From positions 62,001-126,000 of the forward strand of contig CAYRNF010000002.1 in NCBI GenBank assembly GCA_964425695.1: DNA of 64,000 nt. Direction: 5' to 3'. Made by a program: the position numbers and the translations under genes. The notes beneath the pieces were generated by a model. It saw only the letters and a program-made list of their open reading frames with translations, was not told the origin of the DNA and made no database searches. This document shows positions 20,901-28,073 of this stretch, in pieces (position 1 is the first letter of the stretch; every line of letters starts with the position of its first letter). Source of the DNA: JAKPBU01 sp964425695. GTDB lineage: Bacteria; Pseudomonadota; Gammaproteobacteria; Xanthomonadales; Xanthomonadaceae.

Positions 20901-22248
20901 TGCGCTGCTCCTCGTTGAGCGGGATGGGGCTATCAAACACCACCCGGTCGACCATGGGTAGCCCGTCCCACTCATCCTCGACCGCGCGCCGGATCGAAAT
21001 CGGGTTTCGCAGGAGCACATCGCCAACCAGGCCCTCGAATAGGTCGACGATCGCCGAGCCACCACGGCGCGCCATGTCGATGATCTCCTCGTAGTCATTG
21101 AGCAGCGCTTCGTCGGATTTCTCCGCCGCAGCCAGATGCAAGGCTGATGACAGGCGGACATCAGAAGTCGACGCATCCGCCGAAGTGGACCCGAGGGTGA
21201 TCTGGCCCCCGAGATCGAGTGCGCCGGCGAGACTGCGGAACAGTGGGGCGGCTACCTCAAAGATCGACTGCTGCGGGGTGAGGTAGGTGATGCGCTCGGT
21301 GATGGTCGAAACCCAGGCGCGGCTGTGCCGTCCCGCGAGTTCTTGCAGCACGAAGTCGATCGCGCGCTTGTTGGCATAGAGATGATTGACGAGGGTCAGC
21401 ACATACGCGCCATCACGCTTCGAGCGCTCAACATCGAGCGGAACGAAGAAGATTGGATAGCTGTGCGGCCCCATGCGCACCGAGCCGATATACAGATACA
21501 GCTGCAACCCGTCGCTGGTCGCGACATAGGTTTCAATGTCGCGCAGTTCTTGATACGCGTCAGATGCGGCGAAGCTCTCGAAAAAGCCGCGCAGGGACGT
21601 GCGAACGCCATCTAGCGTGAGCAATTCCTTGGTCGCGGTTTCCAGAGGCTTTGGGTCTTGGATGGCCAAAAGCTTGGCGAGGACTTCGGGCAGGTTCCGA
21701 AGCAGATCCCCGGCCGCGCGCTGCACCAAGTCGGTTTCGGCAGCGTGGAGCGAGTCGATGAGATCGTATGCTTGATTGGCCAGGCTGCCCAAATTGGCGA
21801 TGAGGGGGCGCACGATTTGCTCGGAGACCTTCTCGCACAGATCGGTCTGGATCTGCTCGATCCAGGCTTCGGGATCGTCTTTGCCCTTGGCGTAGGAGGT
21901 TGTAGCCACCTCGAAGACGGTTTGGCGCACCGTGATGAGCGCCGTCTCGGGCGTGGCGAGGATGTGTTCCTCAATGACTTTCAGCAGCGCTGGCGATACC
22001 GGGCGGATGTGCGCACGGGGGGCGAGCGAAAGCGTAAGGGCCTCTCCGCTCGGGCGGCTGAGGAGCGTCCACAGCGCACGGTCAAGTGTAGGGTAGGGGG
22101 AAGCTCGCATGCTGGCGCGAAAACCAGCGTCGGTAGTTGCGACTATCCGACGGCGCGGTGCTTGCTGCCGCTTGAAGTCGGTTTCAAGGAAATCGCGGAA
22201 GTAGGTGCTGACCTTGATCGCGACATCGCGCAGTGCCGTGCTATCCAT
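17986..22248 (-). CDS. SF1 helicase with C-terminal Vsr-like nuclease
   Basis: A 1420-residue protein. A long N-terminal region (about 1-440) is of unknown fold. The UPF1-like superfamily 1 helicase core has Walker A SGPPGTGKSHT near residue 470 and Walker B VVIDEASQVS near 919, and the second RecA lobe ends near residue 1210 (GFSRAQEKIWFVHS). At about 1270-1385 there is a Vsr/DUF559-type PD-(D/E)XK domain (WRVDFLVLV, then IVIEYDGFEHHF). The last 25 residues hold two CXXC pairs (CSRCKR, CLPCKA), a zinc ribbon. Helicases with this tail are known in anti-phage systems such as the Hhe type, so a defence role is inferred. The start overlaps the DUF4236 stop by 8 bp, so the two form an operon. Confidence 0.88.
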   Translation of the reverse strand: MDSTALRDVAIKVSTYFRDFLETDFKRQQAPRRRIVATTDAGFRASMRASPYPTLDRALWTLLSRPSGEALTLSLAPRAHIRPVSPALLKVIEEHILATPETALITVRQTVFEVATTSYAKGKDDPEAWIEQIQTDLCEKVSEQIVRPLIANLGSLANQAYDLIDSLHAAETDLVQRAAGDLLRNLPEVLAKLLAIQDPKPLETATKELLTLDGVRTSLRGFFESFAASDAYQELRDIETYVATSDGLQLYLYIGSVRMGPHSYPIFFVPLDVERSKRDGAYVLTLVNHLYANKRAIDFVLQELAGRHSRAWVSTITERITYLTPQQSIFEVAAPLFRSLAGALDLGGQITLGSTSADASTSDVRLSSALHLAAAEKSDEALLNDYEEIIDMARRGGSAIVDLFEGLVGDVLLRNPISIRRAVEDEWDGLPMVDRVVFDSPIPLNEEQRKVLLAVRKPEGKIIKVSGPPGTGKSHTITAIAADCAFNQRSCLVLSDKREALDVVCDKLSEAMSRVRHDPDFPNPILRLGRDHNNFKRLTSSGAVAQVAAYSRSMRANEQRIQDERTGMASALRQDIDRTAQTLGAIELASVQAMHLAESELRELCPDVLTVLERCTDAGVLPEIEALQGQIDGLEQYLRDIFATEDYTPESLDRRARRDTAIGEFLASHRPAQWELFEALTPEQVKQLSGIVLAYRQLRMPVLAYLFRGARVRALETELNALPATQPIFLKDFVSTLEKLVADANALRLKLDGAGVADGFVPAYKAVAAGEVPPPTAKPLSGALSLLRRIDPQIIEALLAQSKDEARLWPLSIQFLARWLATRQAFLRVPQFDYVGTKSQLERLNTSVMNAHIDGRLISFMDNNRADARSLSGLISKRQKFPEDKFGAVRESFPVMVAGIREFGEFMPLVPELFDVVVIDEASQVSVAQALPALLRAKKVVVLGDDKQFSNVKSSNASIETNNKYRGDLVRHFRSEVSDQADVLQRLAMFDVKRSILDFASLTASYDVMLRKHFRSYPELIGYSSANFYNHQLQAIKIRGKPIAEVVCFSEVESGGNATRGTNPAEGDFILDELLALLDLASPPTVGIITPFREQQTYLSKKLFGHVRGREFEDRLRLKIWTFDTCQGEERGIIFYSMVATREHDALNYIFPVNMTDATQEVEDKLKVQRLNVGFSRAQEKIWFVHSKPIEEFTGSIGQALSHYRRILEVSSDQPDAADTDASSPMEAKVLEWLYATPVYQQHCERIEVMPQFEIGEYLRQLDPNYVHPAWRVDFLVLVDTPTKTIQIVIEYDGFEHHFRKDRDIHIGNHTRYLHESDLERQLTLESYGYRFLRINRFNLGTDPVATISDRLARLVELAVGPQSSSASLDQVKKEAQGLASRSLKACSRCKRIKPHEDFFDPALSSGEGGYGRICLPCKA

Positions 22249-23353
22249 GAGCTGTCGACCTTTCCGGGGGCATCACCCGCGCCAGCGCAGCAACGGCGCC
22301 TGCAAAGGATTCGCCAGCGCCGCTTCGAGACACGTGGATGAGTTCGTTGAGTCCGCTACTGCTTTGCAGAGTGAGCTGGTCGTAGCGGCAAATGGGCAGT
22401 TCACGGTTGTCCTTGAAACGCCGATCTGGTCCACCCTTCTTGTTGACATACTTCCAGGTGCGTCCGATCACGGTTGCATCCTTCGGCACCGTCTGATCCT
22501 CAATGAAAGAGGTGGCTCCAGCACTCAGCTGGAGTTCGCGATAGGAAACACCCCCGACGCCCTGTTTGTCGTAGATCAGGACGCGATCGGGGAAGAAGTG
22601 TAGGATCTGCGTGCCGACATTGACCGCCACGGTCTGGATATTGGTCTTCACAAAAGGCGGCGCGGCGCGGTCGAAGCGCGTGGCCTTGCGCGCGATCAAA
22701 GAGCTAGCGCCGGCGTGGTATTTGGCGTCGTGCACCTGGGCCTTGGAGTGGATATGCCACACGCCACCTGCGCTTGTGAGACCGTCTGCTGCGGCGTGCA
22801 AGTTCGTGAGGGCCTGCTCCATCGTCGGCTCGAGCTCATACATGAGCACAACTGACTTCTGCAGCAAATCGCGCACGTAGGCCGCGGCAGTGACGCCGCC
22901 ACCGAGGATCGCGAGCACCCACCAAGCTAGCGCGGGAAGATCGCTGTTTGCCAGGAGGAGCAGTAAGCCCACGGTGATGCCGGCGGCGTAGGGCCAGAGG
23001 CGGCCGCGCCGCTGCTTGGTGTTGAGCTCGTCCAGCAGCGCCTTGCTGGACGAGTCCACGATCTGGGTCGCCATCGCCGAGTCGATGTCCTCCATCGGCC
23101 CGTGGGTGCCGGAAGGGATGCTCGGCGAGCCTTGAGCTGGTTGCAGCACCGGCGCGCGCTCACCACTTGGTTGGGAGGGCGCAGGGATGGTCGCGCGGTA
23201 GTAGATCCCGCCCGCGCCCATATGCACGTAGTTCCCACGCGGGCCGCTGCCCAGCCGGAAGCCTTCAACTCCGACCGAGACCCCCACGCCGCCTTTCGAC
23301 AAGTTGAACCGGAACGGCCCAACGCTCACGCTCTTCCGTAAGTAAAGCCCCAT
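22241..23353 (-). CDS. DUF4236 domain protein, membrane-associated
   Basis: A 370-residue protein. The N-terminal 55 residues are a clear DUF4236 (MGLYLRKSVSVGPFRFNLSK then GGVGVSVG and GPRGNYVHMGAGGIYYRA). A proline-rich linker, a pair of hydrophobic helices (residues about 135-175: AAGITVGLLLLLANSDLPAL and WWVLAILGGGVTAAAYV) and a 190-residue C-terminal domain follow. The C-terminal domain contains LHFFPDRVLIYDKQGVGGVSY and resembles the non-membrane part of DUF4236 proteins that may bind ligand or partner. ATG 23353 is the family start; the open frame extends 177 unrelated codons upstream. It is the first gene of the helicase operon. The molecular role of DUF4236 is unknown. Confidence 0.85.
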   Translation of the reverse strand: MGLYLRKSVSVGPFRFNLSKGGVGVSVGVEGFRLGSGPRGNYVHMGAGGIYYRATIPAPSQPSGERAPVLQPAQGSPSIPSGTHGPMEDIDSAMATQIVDSSSKALLDELNTKQRRGRLWPYAAGITVGLLLLLANSDLPALAWWVLAILGGGVTAAAYVRDLLQKSVVLMYELEPTMEQALTNLHAAADGLTSAGGVWHIHSKAQVHDAKYHAGASSLIARKATRFDRAAPPFVKTNIQTVAVNVGTQILHFFPDRVLIYDKQGVGGVSYRELQLSAGATSFIEDQTVPKDATVIGRTWKYVNKKGGPDRRFKDNRELPICRYDQLTLQSSSGLNELIHVSRSGAGESFAGAVAALARVMPPERSTAHG

Positions 23354-23668
23354 CCCGCGCCGCTCCCTGATCCTCGACTCTTCTTTGCAGAGAGTGTGCC
23401 AGCGCCGTGGGCGGAAGGGGAAAGCGGAACAGGCCAGCTCTGACCCCCTGCGTCGATCTGATCGCATATCGCGGCAGGATCGGGCGCGACACCCTTGGCG
23501 TGGCAAGCCTCCTTCTCCTCCAGCGCAGGCGTGGGCCGCTCGTGGCGGCGTGATGGGCGCCGCCGCTAGGCCCACGCTCCGCGCCATCCGTTCCGGCGGT
23601 GCCGGTGCCAGGGATCTCCTTGCGCCCCTGAGGAAGCCGCGAGCAATCCGCTCGAACAGGAGTTCAGC
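23354..23668. other. Divergent gene-free region
   Basis: This 315-bp region lies between the DUF4236 start (minus strand) and the broken small gene (plus strand). It should hold promoters for both. Apart from the hairpin element at 23640-23654, I see no named site. Confidence 0.4.
23640..23654 (+). repeat. Leader hairpin element, copy 1
   Basis: CGAGCAATCCGCTCG (5-bp stem, 5-nt loop) followed by AACAGGAG just before a start codon. The identical 15-mer occurs at 33424-33438 in the same position relative to the paralogous gene, so it is a conserved leader element. Confidence 0.7.
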
Positions 23669-23863
23669 ATGGCCAATCCAGATCCCCAGCCTCACGCCCA
23701 CGCCCAGATCCAGCTCGGCCGGCTCGATGTCTTCGTGGTGGGGAGTTCGAATCCCTGGGCGAGACGCAAAGTGCCTGGTCGAAGATCGGTTCTGCTTTTC
23801 CGCAACGCGACGGTTGCGGCTATCGTCTCCTGCTCCGCGCCATTGCGGTGGACGGCGTGCTAA
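23669..23863 (+). pseudogene. Frameshifted copy of the small island gene at 33.4 kb
   Basis: The reading frame starts well (AGGAG site, ATG, then ANPDPQPHAHAQIQLGRLDVFVV), but after residue 24 the similarity to the paralog at 33404-33679 jumps to the +1 frame: GETQSAWSKIGSAFPQRDG and CGYRLLLRAIAVDGVL align with GEKRSAWAKIGSPFPHRDG and CGYRLVLRAIPVDGVL. The break lies in the G run at 23740-23743 and is best explained by loss of one base in a codon before GAG TTC. The similarity ends at about 23862. This is either a genuine pseudogene or a sequencing error; programmed frameshifting is less likely. Confidence 0.8.
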
Positions 23864-24091
23864 GGCAAGAAGGCGAGCAGTCAACGCCGGAGCTATCGGC
23901 CGGCGAGGGTTCGTTAGCTGCTATGCGACGAAGCGATGAAACGCTTCGCTTGCTCTTGGCTGCAAGGAGTACATTATCAACGCTCCGTTGCAACATGATC
24001 CAGGAGTGGAAGGAGCTGTCGCCGCAGGAGACTAAACGCGCCAGCGTGCGTCCGGGCCGCTTGGTTCCGAGCCCCGCTCTTGGCAACCGCG

Positions 24092-24736
24092 TCAGGCTTC
24101 CCAGAGCGTTTGCAGATGGGTGAGTCCCTTCATGCGCTCGACGCGCAGCACGCACTGCGCGACATCGGGCACCGCGTGGTCGACCACGATTTCCACTACT
24201 TCCTTGATCGGTGCGCCGCTTGCCCTCGTCGGGTATTCCTCGATCCGCTTGAAAAGGCTCATGTCACGGTGGTGCGGGATCGGTAGGGTGTTGCCCGAGT
24301 TCATGTGCGAGAGCGACATGGCATCGAGGTGTCGCTCGACCAAGCGCTTCGTATCGACGTGCAATACGTCGTGCTCGACGGCGTCGTAGTAGTTGAGCAA
24401 GCGGTGCAGCCGATGTTCCTGCGCCCAGAAGAAGACCTTGCCGTTGATCAGTCGATACCACTGCTCAGTGGTCGTCCCATCAACGAGCGCCTGTTGCAGG
24501 CGTTCAGGTGGCATGGGCATCTGGTCGCGCACTACGATGCCTGCGGGCGCGCCGATCTGGACCATATTGGGTCGGTATCGCGTCTCGAAAGGAACGCGTG
24601 CGTTGCCCGCATATCCGAAGTGATCGAGCACTGCGGAGGTCGACATCAGCCCGCGCTCGCGGATGCTGTCCCAAGTTCCCGCCTCGGCCATGTGATAGAT
24701 AGTGGGGTAGCGCGCGATCAATGCCTCAACTTGCAT
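24092..24736 (-). CDS. DUF7002-like protein, possible ADP-ribosyltransferase fold
   Basis: A 214-residue protein beginning MQVEALIARYPTIYHMAEAG then TWDSIRERGLMSTSAVLDHFG. The YHM...SI...GL(M/L)ST layout is that of the DUF7002 family and resembles the opening of DarT-like (DUF4433) proteins, so an ADP-ribosyltransferase-type fold is possible but is inference. A later motif, GKVFFWAQEHRLHRLLNYYD, is also typical of the family. It starts three bases after the end of the synthetase fusion gene (24740) and is the last gene of that operon. No signal peptide or membrane segment is present. It could be the effector or the sensor of the module. Confidence 0.75.
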   Translation of the reverse strand: MQVEALIARYPTIYHMAEAGTWDSIRERGLMSTSAVLDHFGYAGNARVPFETRYRPNMVQIGAPAGIVVRDQMPMPPERLQQALVDGTTTEQWYRLINGKVFFWAQEHRLHRLLNYYDAVEHDVLHVDTKRLVERHLDAMSLSHMNSGNTLPIPHHRDMSLFKRIEEYPTRASGAPIKEVVEIVVDHAVPDVAQCVLRVERMKGLTHLQTLWEA

Positions 24737-24739
24737 GGC

Positions 24740-26410
24740 TTACCTATCTATGGTGCGACCCGACCAGTTGCGCCGGTCGATGATCGAGCGAAGGTCGGAA
24801 AAGTCGCTTTGTTTTTTGGGGAAGCGCGTATTGATGAGCGAAACCGGCGCCTGGGCGACGCGTTCCAGCTCCTCGATGAACTTGATGGTATCGGATTGGA
24901 GCTGTTCAAAGCGCCTTGCCTCCTGGTTCTTGGCGCTCAGGTAGTCCACGAAGGTCAACACGATATCCGTCGGCGCGTTCAAATCACACGCCCTGCGAAA
25001 CGTACTCCACTCGAACCAGCCGACGCGGCGCTTCCGGTTGGTAGTCGAGGTCTTCTCGGCGGCTTTGACGTCTTCGCCGTCGAGTCCTGCCTTGCGTGAG
25101 ATATCGTCGAAGCTAGTCTCGTGTCTGAGATAGCCCGATGTGTTGCCGGCATCGCCATCGGGATCGGCGACTCGAATAGGGGTGGTGCGCACGACCATGA
25201 GGATGCGCCGCACACGACTGGGGGAGATCCCAGCCTCGGCGAGGCAGCCTGCGACATTGGTATCGCGCGACGTAACATACGGATAGTCGCCGTGATACAG
25301 ACTCAGGGCGCTGCCCTGGGTGCCTTCCAAGAGGACCGATTGGCCGTCGCGATACGCAAGTTCCAGGTGATCGATCGTGGCTCCGAGGAAGGCTTGGAGT
25401 TCGTCGACATCGCGCGCCAGACGGACCTTGTCGCTGCGCGAGCCGCGATGGCGGATCCTGCGCGCCTTGGCTGCGCCGCTACCGCTCCCCGTCGATGCGA
25501 TCGCGCCAACCACGCCGCCTTTCTCTTCCTCGATGTCGCAGGGCTCGATGATCGAGGCGCGAGGGTCGATGAAGAGCCGGCCCGGTTGGATCTCAAACTC
25601 GGCAATCTCTTCCAGGAGCTTGGCTACATTGAGAGTGATGCCGGGACCCAGCAAGATTTTCGCCGACGAAGTGCCTGAGCCCGATGGAAGCTGGTGGTGC
25701 ACCTTCTTGCCTTTGGGAGTGGCGACCGTATGCCCGGCATTGGGCCCGCCCACTCGCACGAGCACGTCATACTCGTTCGCCAGAAACGCCACGATGTTGC
25801 CCTTACCTTCGCTGCCGTATTGGCCGCCCACCAAGACATCGACGCAGCGCACCAGGGGGGAGGTAAGAAGCTGCAGGTGAGCAGCGACACGCACCAGGGT
25901 GTCTTCGGCGTCGGTGCGATCAGTGAAGACTCGCACATCGGCATCGTTTTTCAGTAGCTCGACCGTCTCATCGGACAGATGGTCGATGGCGTCATAGCTC
26001 GGTGCGTCGGGTTTGGCGCCTTCGCCCTGGGCGTAGCGGGAGTGGAGCATCTCCTGGCTGGCATATAGGTGGACATGCACCACACTCGGCCCGCAGTGCT
26101 CGCGAAACTGCTGGATTTGCTCGAGCGAGCTGACATGGTCCACGACAATGCCTGGGCCTTCGGCGAGCCCGGCGAGCTTCGGCAGCACGCCATCGAGAAC
26201 CCAGCGGGAGTTGGTGCGCTCGTTGAGCGCGCGCGCCTCGTCTATGAGCGGCTTGCGCTCCCCGCCGTCGTGCAGTTCCAGCCGGCCGGTGAGAATGTCG
26301 CGTGTGGGTACAACGAGGAAGCCGTATTGCTTTTCCAATGCATGCGCCAATCCGGTTTTTCCGGTGCCGGTCTTGCCGCTGATGAGCACCACTCGCTGCT
26401 TGGACATCAC
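24740..26410 (-). CDS. P-loop kinase fused to PurA/PurZ-like synthetase
   Basis: A 556-residue fusion. Residues 1-189 are an NMP-kinase-like P-loop domain (Walker A GKTGTGKT, residues 12-19; a lid-like segment around 120-150). Residues 190-556 are an adenylosuccinate-synthetase-family domain: GGQYGSEGKGN, GGPNAGHT (221-228), STGSGSG (306-312), EGTQG (362-366), HGDYPYVTS (373-381) and TTNRKRRVGW (456-465, the aspartate-binding arginine loop). The catalytic Asp of PurA (Asp13 in E. coli, GDEGKG) is Ser200 here. From memory, that change is a hallmark of phage PurZ, which makes 2-aminoadenylosuccinate from dGMP. The domain is short (about 365 aa), as in archaeal PurA and PurZ. It overlaps the upstream kinase gene by 4 bp. 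Confidence 0.88.
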   Translation of the reverse strand: MMSKQRVVLISGKTGTGKTGLAHALEKQYGFLVVPTRDILTGRLELHDGGERKPLIDEARALNERTNSRWVLDGVLPKLAGLAEGPGIVVDHVSSLEQIQQFREHCGPSVVHVHLYASQEMLHSRYAQGEGAKPDAPSYDAIDHLSDETVELLKNDADVRVFTDRTDAEDTLVRVAAHLQLLTSPLVRCVDVLVGGQYGSEGKGNIVAFLANEYDVLVRVGGPNAGHTVATPKGKKVHHQLPSGSGTSSAKILLGPGITLNVAKLLEEIAEFEIQPGRLFIDPRASIIEPCDIEEEKGGVVGAIASTGSGSGAAKARRIRHRGSRSDKVRLARDVDELQAFLGATIDHLELAYRDGQSVLLEGTQGSALSLYHGDYPYVTSRDTNVAGCLAEAGISPSRVRRILMVVRTTPIRVADPDGDAGNTSGYLRHETSFDDISRKAGLDGEDVKAAEKTSTTNRKRRVGWFEWSTFRRACDLNAPTDIVLTFVDYLSAKNQEARRFEQLQSDTIKFIEELERVAQAPVSLINTRFPKKQSDFSDLRSIIDRRNWSGRTIDR

Positions 26411-26946
26411 TCATCCTCCCACAGGGACATGACGCGTTCCACCATGTCATCTAGCGGGAACCGCGAGGTATCGAACGTCAGGTCGGAAATCGCCCCGAGC
26501 GCACGCGAGCTCACCTCGTTTGGGTGGGCGATGGTCTTGGCGTAATGCTCGCCCGAATGCTGGTGGCGTGCCATCAATATCTCCTCTGGTGCCGTCAGGT
26601 GGACATGGCGCGTCGCGGGAAAGACGCGGCGGAAGTGCTCGACCTGGCGCGCCTTGCGGACCGCGTCGACCAGCCAGTTCTCCGTTAGAGGAGCCGCCGT
26701 GATGACAGCGACGGCCGGGTCAACCACCCAGAGGTAGTCAGTCTCCCGGTCGAGTCGGTCGCCAGTTTGTTGGAGCGCTTCGCGCGCCGCCTCGCTGTTG
26801 GGGTCAAGGCCCGGCGGGAGGAACTGGGCCAGATACTCACGCGAAGAGATGCGCGCGAAGCCGTGAGTGTCGCGCAGCCCGCTTGCAAGGTAGGTCTTGC
26901 CGGCGTGGATTGCGCCGCTCATCAAGAGAATTCGCCGTGGCGCCAT
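26407..26946 (-). CDS. P-loop nucleotide kinase-like protein
   Basis: A 179-residue P-loop protein starting MAPRRILLMSGAIHAGKTYL; the Walker A variant is GAIHAGKT. A DXX-type acceptor region (WVVDPAVAVI) and an RXXXR-rich lid with HVHLTAPEEILMARHQHSGEHY follow, as in adenylate/deoxynucleotide kinase-like proteins. It shares layout with the N-terminal domain of the next gene, which suggests duplication. The stop overlaps the next start (ATGA). It probably phosphorylates a nucleoside monophosphate; the substrate is unknown. Confidence 0.8.
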   Translation of the reverse strand: MAPRRILLMSGAIHAGKTYLASGLRDTHGFARISSREYLAQFLPPGLDPNSEAAREALQQTGDRLDRETDYLWVVDPAVAVITAAPLTENWLVDAVRKARQVEHFRRVFPATRHVHLTAPEEILMARHQHSGEHYAKTIAHPNEVSSRALGAISDLTFDTSRFPLDDMVERVMSLWEDE

Positions 26947-27044
26947 GTTGCAACCTCCTTGTCGAAGCGTCTATACCTTCACGCACGAAGCGTGCCAGCG
27001 GCCTGCAAAACGCCCTGCATCTTGGCTAAATCACCGGCGCCGAT

Positions 27045-27371
27045 TCATCTCGGCGGGTCTGATACCCACTTACGCTGGCTGTTCATCTGCTCCTTGTTGG
27101 CGAATGCCTCGCCCAAGTCAATCCCGTAGCGATTGGCGATGGCGAGGAGGAAGTTGAGGATGTCGGCAAGTTCGTGGCGGACCTCCAATGGGTCAGATAG
27201 CGGATCGACCCCAAAGCCCTCCGCCCGCCTCACCGCCTTAAACAGCTCGCCCACTTCCTCGCCGAGCAGTAGGCACTTTTCCGTGGCGCTTTGCTGGTCG
27301 AATCCGCGTTCCACCTCGGTGGCGGCCACATAGGCCTGAAGGCGGTGGAGGGGGGCATCGGGAGCGATCAT
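27045..27371 (-). CDS. MazG-like nucleotide pyrophosphohydrolase
   Basis: A 108-residue single-domain MazG/all-alpha NTP-PPase. The metal-binding signature is complete: EEVGE in LLLGEEVGELFKAV and ExxD in HELADILNFLLAI. Such enzymes hydrolyse (d)NTPs to (d)NMP and pyrophosphate; the phage MazZ relative supplies dGMP to PurZ. ATG 27371 (MIAPDAPLHRLQAYV) fits the domain; an upstream in-frame start would add 25 unrelated residues. It is the first gene of the nucleotide operon, 98 bp before the kinase. Function in the pathway is inferred from neighbours. Confidence 0.85.
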   Translation of the reverse strand: MIAPDAPLHRLQAYVAATEVERGFDQQSATEKCLLLGEEVGELFKAVRRAEGFGVDPLSDPLEVRHELADILNFLLAIANRYGIDLGEAFANKEQMNSQRKWVSDPPR

Positions 27372-27719
27372 CGGGGACTGATCGTGCGCCGGGCCGCGTC
27401 CCAGATCAACCCAGGTTGCCAGGATCGCCGAGTGGTTCGAGAGCACTGGACTGATGAGGGAGCAGGGAAGATGCGGTCACTGGTTCGCGCTACCTCCTGT
27501 GCAAAGCCCGCTGATCGTGCATGCGCCGCGTCGTCCACGAGCGCCATCCCGGCGCGGTAGAGCATCCAGATGGCCAAGACCAAAGACTGACCGGCCGACT
27601 AAGGACTGACCGAAGCAGCAGAGAACGAGATCCTGCGCCAAGCCGAAGCCATTCTCACCCGGCGCTTCCAGCGCGGCGCGGCGCTCTCAGATCCTGCCGC
27701 CGCCGGCCGGCTCCTGCAG
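27372..27719. other. Gene-free stretch with the degenerate 5' end of a RadC-like gene
   Basis: From ATG 27570 the frame of the downstream RadC-like gene reads MAKTKD, stop, PAD, stop, GLTEAAENEILRQAEAIL. The last part (from 27603) matches the expected N-terminal helix of the family, so the true start seems lost behind two in-frame stops (TGA 27588, TAA 27600). The remainder should contain the MazG operon promoter, not identifiable by eye. Confidence 0.55.
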
Positions 27720-28055
27720 ATGCGTCTGGTCCGCCTGCCCAACGAGGTGTTTTGCGTCCTCTTCCTCGTCACCCGCCACCGTCTACTCGCTGCGGAAGAT
27801 CTCTTCCACGGCACCATTGATGGCTGCGAAGTGCATCCGCGCGTCATTGCCCAGCGCGCACTGGAACTGGGTGCGGCTGCGGTCATCCTGGGGCACCAAC
27901 ATCCTTCGGGCGAACCTGAGCCTAGTGCCGCAGATCGCGCGCTCACAGCGCGGCTGAAACAGGCCCTGGCATTGCTCGACATTCGCGTCCTTGACCACTT
28001 CGTCGTGGGCGGCGCGCAGACGCCGGTGTCGATGGCGGCGCGGGGGTGGGTCTGA
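27720..28055 (+). CDS. RadC-like JAB-domain protein, 5'-truncated
   Basis: A 111-residue JAB/MPN metalloprotease-fold domain of the RadC/YeeS (UPF0758) type, common on integrated elements. Conserved parts are GTIDGCEVHPRVIAQRALEL, the metal motif ILGHQHPSGEPEPSAAD (HQH in place of the more usual HNH) and LDIRVLDHFVVGG. Despite the name, a DNA-repair role is not established for the family; associations with anti-restriction genes and islands are frequent. Coding similarity extends about 39 codons upstream but lacks a standard start and meets stops, so the gene is either a decayed copy or begins at the internal ATG 27720. Confidence 0.7.
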   Translation: MRLVRLPNEVFCVLFLVTRHRLLAAEDLFHGTIDGCEVHPRVIAQRALELGAAAVILGHQHPSGEPEPSAADRALTARLKQALALLDIRVLDHFVVGGAQTPVSMAARGWV

Positions 28056-28073
28056 CCCAGTCGTGGCGTTGCA

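Noticed and set aside
23745..23756. GTTCGAATCCCT, identical to part of the tRNA-Ser T arm, as a possible att repeat
   Set aside because: Only 12 bp, and it lies inside the coding sequence of the small pseudogene, where the shifted frame explains it; flanking bases do not match the tRNA 3' end.
23848..24123. A 91-codon plus-strand frame after the small pseudogene
   Set aside because: Its first residues are the shifted end of the pseudogene, and the rest has no protein-like features.
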